A DNA stretch of 64,000 bases from Elgaria multicarinata webbii (lineage: Eukaryota > Chordata > Lepidosauria > Squamata > Anguidae). The notes beneath the pieces are model-generated. The model had not been told where the DNA came from and searched no databases. It worked only from the letters and a program-made list of their open reading frames with translations. A program made the position numbers and the translations under genes. Where the stretch lies: contig NC_086192.1 in assembly GCF_023053635.1 (NCBI RefSeq), positions 13,802,001 to 13,866,000 on the forward strand. Direction: 5' to 3'. Positions 56,067 to 64,000 of this stretch are shown piece after piece. Positions within the stretch are counted from its first letter, which is position 1, and each line of letters starts with the position of its first letter.

Positions 56067-58325
56067 TTGGCTTGGTTCAGACAACACACTAAACCATCCT
56101 GCTTAACCACAAAATGGTTAATGGAATGCATTAAGGTCAATGCGTTCCCTAACCATTTTGGGGTCAAGCAGCATGGGTTGGCATGTTGTCTGAACCAGGC
56201 CAGTGAAGGCGAAGGAAAATGGGTGATGGGGGGGCTGACAAGAAGGGGCAGGACACCCACCAATGACACTTTGCTCTGGCAAGCAAGAAGCCTAGTGCTT
56301 TCAGCAGGAGCCTTTCCTCTGGGAAGAGAGACTCAGTGGTTTCAACAGCAGTGTTGCACCTTGCCCTGGGGTTGGGGGTAAGACACACAGTCTTGTTTTA
56401 ATTGGATTTTACTGTTTTAAAATTTCATACAGGTTTTAACATAATGTTTTAATTTGTTTTAAGATTGTATATTTATTCTATTTTATACCCTGAGATTTTT
56501 GTGTTATGTGGTGGGATGGAAATACTTTAATAAATAAATAAAATGCCCCTGGGAAGAAGGGGAGCATTCTGTCTGCAAACTGGATTCATTTTGGTCATGG
56601 GTGTACTTTAGTTTAGCACCTTGCTGTTTGGTGCTGGCATTTTAAAAGAAAAGTTCAGTGGTAACAATATCTGGCTTCACACAGGCAGCCTGCCCAGGAT
56701 TCTGGGCTTCCAATTCTTTGTCTGCGCTCTTGTGACTGTAATCTAATGTTGAAACTTAATTCATGTTTCAGGTAGACACCTCCTGCAGTTGGAGGCTCTA
56801 CTTTTGAAATCCATTTAATTCCATTTAGTTCTCATGACCAAACAATAACTACCCAACAACAGTGCTCGCTTGCAAAGATGGTCTCCTCAGGAGAAAGCAA
56901 GTCCTCTTTGCCAGAGTTCTAATTGGCAGCACCTGAGTCTAGGTGGGGCCCAGCAGCCTTTATGAGGAGAAGCCAGCAGTCAGCGTTTGCTAGCTGCTGG
57001 AAACGACCTCTCCCCAACTTCTCCTGGTTTCTTCGCCCTGCCTTGGCCATCTTGAACCCCTGTGCTATGAACTTGGGCTCCTCCTTGACCCTGCTACTGG
57101 ATTGTGTAGGTATTGGGCTGCATAACTTGGTTCAACCACTTGTGTAGGTATTGGGCTGCCTCGCTTGACCATTTCTGCTTTGCCTGACTCTAGGGCCCTG
57201 TTCAGAAGATACCTTAAACCACAAGTTTAAGGTGCTTTCTGGACAGGGCCATCATCTTGGCCTGGTTGCCTGTGCCTTGACCCTGTGACTGTTACCTTGA
57301 CCCCTCCTGCATTTGCCTGAACTTCTCAAACTTGTCTGCTGGAACATTGACCTGGGTTATTACTTGTCCTTGCCATCAGCCCTATAACTAAGACTTCTAC
57401 CAACGCAGGACACTGAAAATCAAACGTTAGAGAGGTGATGTGTGTCTCTGGCCTGGGTCAGACAACACACTAAACCATGCTGCTTAACCACAAAATGGGT
57501 AAGGGAATTTTGTGGTGAAGCAGCATGGTTTAGCGTGTTGTCTGAACCAGGCCTCTGTGTGTTCTCTCCTCAAACCCCCCCGCCCCAAATCTGGGCTCCA
57601 GCAGGGTCAGGAGAAAATTGCAATGCCCCAGGCCCCTCCTGGCTAAAAAGGATACATTAGCACCTTTTCCAGAGGGCTTCCTAAAACAATTCCCATCTGC
57701 CCCTGCTTATTTTAGGGTGTCTAAACCCCCATTTTTTCTTGCAAAAATGATGCAGTAACCAGCAAACTGTTATTTTGGTAAATGTGGGGTGTGTCTGTGT
57801 ATAGCTTGTATCACTTTAAAAACAGAGCTGCAGCACAATCCTAGGTATGTCTACTCAGAAGTAAGCCCCACTAAGATCAGTAGGACATACACCTTTCTAG
57901 TTTTGGGTCTGTCTACAAGACTTTCTAAACAAAGGAAGGTTATTAATACACAAACATATAACCATCTCGTTGCCTCCTTAGCAGAGGCAGGGCGTTGCAT
58001 GGGTGAGCATTCTGTCTGCAAACTGGATTCATTTTCACCTGCGCTGTTGAGAAGCCAAAGCATTAATGTTGGTCATGGGTGCACTTTGGTTTAGCACCTT
58101 GCTGTTTGGTGCTGGCATTTAAAAATAAAAGTTCAGTGGCAGCAATATTTGGCTTCACGCAGGCAGCCTGCCCAGGATTCTGGGCTTCCAATTCTTTGTC
58201 TGCTCTCTTGTGACTGTAATCTGATATCACTTGCTGGTTTAGAGAGAGAACAGTGTTAATGTTGAAACTTCATTCAGGTCTCAGGTAAACACTTGCTGCA
58301 GTTGGAGGCTCTACTTTTGTAGTCC
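56067..58325. repeat. 2259-bp unit, near-identical copy 1
   Basis: Starts at the second-type palindrome (56072-56200). By eye it is identical to the next two copies except for a few bases, e.g. GTGTAGGTATT here (near 57105) against GTGTCGGTATT in the others. Confidence 0.9.
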
Positions 58326-60584
58326 TTGGCTTGGTTCAGACAACACACTAAACCATCCTGCTTAACCACAAAATGGTTAATGGAATGCATTAAGGTCAAT
58401 GCGTTCCCTAACCATTTTGGGGTCAAGCAGCATGGGTTGGCATGTTGTCTGAACCAGGCCAGTGAAGGCGAAGGAAAATGGGTGATGGGGGGGCTGACAA
58501 GAAGGGGCAGGACACCCACCAATGACACTTTGCTCTGGCAAGCAAGAAGCCTAGTGCTTTCAGCAGGAGCCTTTCCTCTGGGAAGAGAGACTCAGTGGTT
58601 TCAACAGCAGTGTTGCACCTTGCCCTGGGGTTGGGGGTAAGACACACAGTCTTGTTTTAATTGGATTTTACTGTTTTAAAATTTCATACAGGTTTTAACA
58701 TAATGTTTTAATTTGTTTTAAGATTGTATATTTATTCTATTTTATACCCTGAGATTTTTGTGTTATGTGGTGGGATGGAAATACTTTAATAAATAAATAA
58801 AATGCCCCTGGGAAGAAGGGGAGCATTCTGTCTGCAAACTGGATTCATTTTGGTCATGGGTGTACTTTAGTTTAGCACCTTGCTGTTTGGTGCTGGCATT
58901 TTAAAAGAAAAGTTCAGTGGTAACAATATCTGGCTTCACACAGGCAGCCTGCCCAGGATTCTGGGCTTCCAATTCTTTGTCTGCGCTCTTGTGACTGTAA
59001 TCTAATGTTGAAACTTAATTCATGTTTCAGGTAGACACCTCCTGCAGTTGGAGGCTCTACTTTTGAAATCCATTTAATTCCATTTAGTTCTCATGACCAA
59101 ACAATAACTACCCAACAACAGTGCTCGCTTGCAAAGATGGTCTCCTCAGGAGAAAGCAAGTCCTCTTTGCCAGAGTTCTAATTGGCAGCACCTGAGTCTA
59201 GGTGGGGCCCAGCAGCCTTTATGAGGAGAAGCCAGCAGTCAGCGTTTGCTAGCTGCTGGAAACGACCTCTCCCCAACTTCTCCTGGTTTCTTCGCCCTGC
59301 CTTGGCCATCTTGAACCCCTGTGCTATGAACTTGGGCTCCTCCTTGACCCTGCTACTGGATTGTGTCGGTATTGGGCTGCATAACTTGGTTCAACCACTT
59401 GTGTAGGTATTGGGCTGCCTCGCTTGACCATTTCTGCTTTGCCTGACTCTAGGGCCCTGTTCAGAAGATACCTTAAACCACAAGTTTAAGGTGCTTTCTG
59501 GACAGGGCCATCATCTTGGCCTGGTTGCCTGTGCCTTGACCCTGTGACTGTTACCTTGACCCCTCCTGCATTTGCCTGAACTTCTCAAACTTGTCTGCTG
59601 GAACATTGACCTGGGTTATTACTTGTCCTTGCCATCAGCCCTATAACTAAGACTTCTACCAACGCAGGACACTGAAAATCAAACGTTAGAGAGGTGATGT
59701 GTGTCTCTGGCCTGGGTCAGACAACACACTAAACCATGCTGCTTAACCACAAAATGGGTAAGGGAATTTTGTGGTGAAGCAGCATGGTTTAGCGTGTTGT
59801 CTGAACCAGGCCTCTGTGTGTTCTCTCCTCAAACCCCCCCGCCCCAAATCTGGGCTCCAGCAGGGTCAGGAGAAAATTGCAATGCCCCAGGCCCCTCCTG
59901 GCTAAAAAGGATACATTAGCACCTTTTCCAGAGGGCTTCCTAAAACAATTCCCATCTGCCCCTGCTTATTTTAGGGTGTCTAAACCCCCATTTTTTCTTG
60001 CAAAAATGATGCAGTAACCAGCAAACTGTTATTTTGGTAAATGTGGGGTGTGTCTGTGTATAGCTTGTATCACTTTAAAAACAGAGCTGCAGCACAATCC
60101 TAGGTATGTCTACTCAGAAGTAAGCCCCACTAAGATCAGTAGGACATACACCTTTCTAGTTTTGGGTCTGTCTACAAGACTTTCTAAACAAAGGAAGGTT
60201 ATTAATACACAAACATATAACCATCTCGTTGCCTCCTTAGCAGAGGCAGGGCGTTGCATGGGTGAGCATTCTGTCTGCAAACTGGATTCATTTTCACCTG
60301 CGCTGTTGAGAAGCCAAAGCATTAATGTTGGTCATGGGTGCACTTTGGTTTAGCACCTTGCTGTTTGGTGCTGGCATTTAAAAATAAAAGTTCAGTGGCA
60401 GCAATATTTGGCTTCACGCAGGCAGCCTGCCCAGGATTCTGGGCTTCCAATTCTTTGTCTGCTCTCTTGTGACTGTAATCTGATATCACTTGCTGGTTTA
60501 GAGAGAGAACAGTGTTAATGTTGAAACTTCATTCAGGTCTCAGGTAAACACTTGCTGCAGTTGGAGGCTCTACTTTTGTAGTCC
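58326..60584. repeat. 2259-bp unit, near-identical copy 2
   Basis: Every ORF in copy 1 recurs here at +2259 with the same translation. Confidence 0.9.
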
Positions 60585-62760
60585 TTGGCTTGGTTCAGAC
60601 AACACACTAAACCATCCTGCTTAACCACAAAATGGTTAATGGAATGCATTAAGGTCAATGCGTTCCCTAACCATTTTGGGGTCAAGCAGCATGGGTTGGC
60701 ATGTTGTCTGAACCAGGCCAGTGAAGGCGAAGGAAAATGGGTGATGGGGGGGCTGACAAGAAGGGGCAGGACACCCACCAATGACACTTTGCTCTGGCAA
60801 GCAAGAAGCCTAGTGCTTTCAGCAGGAGCCTTTCCTCTGGGAAGAGAGACTCAGTGGTTTCAACAGCAGTGTTGCACCTTGCCCTGGGGTTGGGGGTAAG
60901 ACACACAGTCTTGTTTTAATTGGATTTTACTGTTTTAAAATTTCATACAGGTTTTAACATAATGTTTTAATTTGTTTTAAGATTGTATATTTATTCTATT
61001 TTATACCCTGAGATTTTTGTGTTATGTGGTGGGATGGAAATACTTTAATAAATAAATAAAATGCCCCTGGGAAGAAGGGGAGCATTCTGTCTGCAAACTG
61101 GATTCATTTTGGTCATGGGTGTACTTTAGTTTAGCACCTTGCTGTTTGGTGCTGGCATTTTAAAAGAAAAGTTCAGTGGTAACAATATCTGGCTTCACAC
61201 AGGCAGCCTGCCCAGGATTCTGGGCTTCCAATTCTTTGTCTGCGCTCTTGTGACTGTAATCTAATGTTGAAACTTAATTCATGTTTCAGGTAGACACCTC
61301 CTGCAGTTGGAGGCTCTACTTTTGAAATCCATTTAATTCCATTTAGTTCTCATGACCAAACAATAACTACCCAACAACAGTGCTCGCTTGCAAAGATGGT
61401 CTCCTCAGGAGAAAGCAAGTCCTCTTTGCCAGAGTTCTAATTGGCAGCACCTGAGTCTAGGTGGGGCCCAGCAGCCTTTATGAGGAGAAGCCAGCAGTCA
61501 GCGTTTGCTAGCTGCTGGAAACGACCTCTCCCCAACTTCTCCTGGTTTCTTCGCCCTGCCTTGGCCATCTTGAACCCCTGTGCTATGAACTTGGGCTCCT
61601 CCTTGACCCTGCTACTGGATTGTGTCGGTATTGGGCTGCATAACTTGGTTCAACCACTTGTGTAGGTATTGGGCTGCCTCGCTTGACCATTTCTGCTTTG
61701 CCTGACTCTAGGGCCCTGTTCAGAAGATACCTTAAACCACAAGTTTAAGGTGCTTTCTGGACAGGGCCATCATCTTGGCCTGGTTGCCTGTGCCTTGACC
61801 CTGTGACTGTTACCTTGACCCCTCCTGCATTTGCCTGAACTTCTCAAACTTGTCTGCTGGAACATTGACCTGGGTTATTACTTGTCCTTGCCATCAGCCC
61901 TATAACTAAGACTTCTACCAACGCAGGACACTGAAAATCAAACGTTAGAGAGGTGATGTGTGTCTCTGGCCTGGGTCAGACAACACACTAAACCATGCTG
62001 CTTAACCACAAAATGGGTAAGGGAATTTTGTGGTGAAGCAGCATGGTTTAGCGTGTTGTCTGAACCAGGCCTCTGTGTGTTCTCTCCTCAAACCCCCCCG
62101 CCCCAAATCTGGGCTCCAGCAGGGTCAGGAGAAAATTGCAATGCCCCAGGCCCCTCCTGGCTAAAAAGGATACATTAGCACCTTTTCCAGAGGGCTTCCT
62201 AAAACAATTCCCATCTGCCCCTGCTTATTTTAGGGTGTCTAAACCCCCATTTTTTCTTGCAAAAATGATGCAGTAACCAGCAAACTGTTATTTTGGTAAA
62301 TGTGGGGTGTGTCTGTGTATAGCTTGTATCACTTTAAAAACAGAGCTGCAGCACAATCCTAGGTATGTCTACTCAGAAGTAAGCCCCACTAAGATCAGTA
62401 GGACATACACCTTTCTAGTTTTGGGTCTGTCTACAAGACTTTCTAAACAAAGGAAGGTTATTAATACACAAACATATAACCATCTCGTTGCCTCCTTAGC
62501 AGAGGCAGGGCGTTGCATGGGTGAGCATTCTGTCTGCAAACTGGATTCATTTTCACCTGCGCTGTTGAGAAGCCAAAGCATTAATGTTGGTCATGGGTGC
62601 ACTTTGGTTTAGCACCTTGCTGTTTGGTGCTGGCATTTAAAAATAAAAGTTCAGTGGCAGCAATATTTGGCTTCACGCAGGCAGCCTGCCCAGGATTCTG
62701 GGCTTCCAATTCTTTGTCTGCTCTCTTGTGACTGTAATCTGATATCACTTGCTGGTTTAG
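60585..62760. repeat. 2259-bp unit, near-identical copy 3, end diverges
   Basis: Matches copies 1 and 2 up to about 62762, where AGAGACAGAAC replaces AGAGAGAGAAC. The following segment switches to the older module type. Confidence 0.88.
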
Positions 62761-63755
62761 AGACAGAACAGTGTTAATGTTTAAACTTAATTCAGGTTTC
62801 AGGTAAACACTTCCTGCAGTTGGAGGCTCTACTTTTGTAGTCCTTGGCCTGGTTCAGACAACACGCTAAACCATGCTGCTTAACCACAAAATGGTTAAGG
62901 GAATTCCCTTACCCATTTTGTGGTTAAGCAGCATGGTTTAGCGTGTTGTCTGAACCAGGCCTCTGTGTGTTCTCTCCTCAAACCTCCCCCAGCCACCCCC
63001 AATCTGGGCTCCAGCAGGGTCAGGAGAAAATTGCAATGCCCCAGGTCCCTCCTGGCTAAAAAGGATACATTAGCACCTTTTCCAGAGTGCTTCCTAAAAC
63101 AATTCCCATCTGCCCCTGCTTATTTTAGGGTGTCTAAACCCCCATTTTTTCATGCAAAAATGATGCAGTAACCAGCAAACTGTTATTTTGGTAAACGTTT
63201 GTGTGTGTGTGTGTGTGTGTATAGCTTGTGTCACTTTAAAAACAGAGCTGCAGCACAATCCCAAGTATGTCTACTCAGAAGTAAGCCCCACTAAGATCAG
63301 TAGGACTTACAACTTTCTAGTTTTGGGTCTGTCTACAAGGCTTTCTAAACAAAGGAAGGTTATTAATACACAAACACATAACCATCTCACTGCCTCCTTA
63401 GCACAGGCAGGGCGTTGCATGGGTGAGCATTCTGTCTGCAAAATGATTGCTCTGAATTCGTTTTCACTTGCACTGTTGAGAAGCCAAAGCATTAGTGTTG
63501 GTCATGGGTGCACTTTGGTTTAGCACCTTGCTGTTTGGTGCTGGCATTTAAAAATCAAAGTTCAGTGGCAGCAATATTTGGCTTCACGCAGGCAGCCTGC
63601 CCAGGATTCTGGGCTTCCAATTCTTTGTCTGCTCTCTTGTGACTGTAATCTGATATCACTTGCTGGTTTAGAGAGAGAGCAGTGTTAATGTTGAAACTTC
63701 ATTCAGGTCTCAGGTAAACACTTCCTGCAGTTGGAGGCTCTACTTTTGTAGTCCT

Positions 63756-64000
63756 TCCTCTATCAAAAGGCAGTTGATTAGGAAGCAAAAGCTGGTTAAC
63801 AAACAGAAACTGGTGTGATGGAGCTTTTAGAGCATACACGTACATGCACTCACCATGTAGGGGGAAAAGGAGGGAGCCTCAAAAAGCAAGACACCTTTCC
63901 CTTTGCTGAAGCCTTTTCCTGTAGACTGCAACTAGTGTGTGTTTCAGCTCCTGGTCTCAGTGGCCTGGTTCAGACAATACGCTAACTCATACTCTTTAAC
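63756..64000. other. Sequence past the array
   Basis: No gene recognised. At 63963-64000 the same GGCCTGGTTCAGACAAYACGC palindrome begins again and is cut by the window end. Confidence 0.6.

Larger units (their letters stand above)
53040..63755. repeat. Tandem array of ~1.5-kb and 2259-bp units
   Basis: The marker 'taactacccaacaacagtgc' recurs near 53105, 54608, 56848, 59107 and 61366, giving one ~1.5-kb unit, one ~2.24-kb unit and two exact 2259-bp steps. A last partial unit (about 62844-63755) lacks the marker. Units contain a palindrome ending GCCTGGTTCAGAC/GTCTGAACCAGGC, a short GGCCCTGTTCAGAAGA/...GGACAGGGCC hairpin and a squamate 'tctactcagaagtaagcccc' repeat. ORFs inside are short, repeated and unlike known proteins. 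Some text recalls LTR-type sequence, but no primer site or pol was seen. Confidence 0.92.

Noticed and set aside
56923-57147. Repeated 74-codon ORF in each array unit
   Set aside because: It has no recognised domain, is disrupted in older units and lies in non-coding-like repeat DNA.
53040-63755. Calling each array unit an LTR retrotransposon
   Set aside because: Some wording resembles LTR sequence, but no primer-binding site, gag or pol, or TG...CA boundaries were found.

Overview
The window is vertebrate nuclear DNA, most likely from a squamate reptile (lizard). The evidence is spliced genes with GT-AG introns, very many truncated CR1 LINEs whose 3' tips end in ATTCTATGAT-type repeats, Sauria-type and other tRNA-derived SINEs, palindromic hAT-like MITEs, and LINE 3' ends with (AATA)n tails. 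The species cannot be read from the sequence alone.

Five conserved protein genes were reconstructed exon by exon by matching conceptual translations to remembered human orthologues. In order they are: the last six coding exons of RABEP1 (+, 317-6295); complete NUP88 in 17 exons (-, 26673-11832, 735 aa); MIS12 (+, 28081-29687, 212 aa, two coding exons); RPAIN in 7 exons (-, 36956-31363, 225 aa); and DERL2 in 7 exons (+, 38760-51156, 239 aa). Every splice junction used keeps frame. RABEP1 and NUP88 converge. NUP88/MIS12 and RPAIN/DERL2 are head-to-head pairs. MIS12 and RPAIN are tail-to-tail. In human 17p13.2 (from memory) the pairs are NUP88/RPAIN and DERL2/MIS12, so the promoter partners differ here, and C1QBP and DHX33 are absent from this stretch.

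Introns and intergenic DNA are packed with repeats. There are at least a dozen CR1 fragments, several other LINE 3'-end families (called A to F here because I cannot name the subfamilies), SINEs, nested insertions and palindromic MITEs. Two arrays seem to have grown out of MITEs: six ~76-bp units about 50 bp from NUP88 exon 1, and about 19 ~34-bp units between the RPAIN and DERL2 promoters.

Downstream of DERL2, about 53.0-63.8 kb is a tandem array built from a ~1.5-kb module plus a ~0.75-kb insert. Its central part is three almost identical 2259-bp units, and each unit carries two kinds of long palindrome. No protein gene was recognised there.

The genes do not form one pathway: endosomal fusion (RABEP1), nuclear pore (NUP88), kinetochore (MIS12), RPA nuclear import (RPAIN) and ER-associated degradation (DERL2). 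The most unusual points are the MIS12 start codon in an upstream exon, joined through a NAGNAG acceptor; the exchanged head-to-head partners; a ZNF143-type motif shared by the NUP88 promoter and dispersed MITEs; a perfect 58-bp inverted repeat in DERL2 intron 1; and the 2259-bp array.
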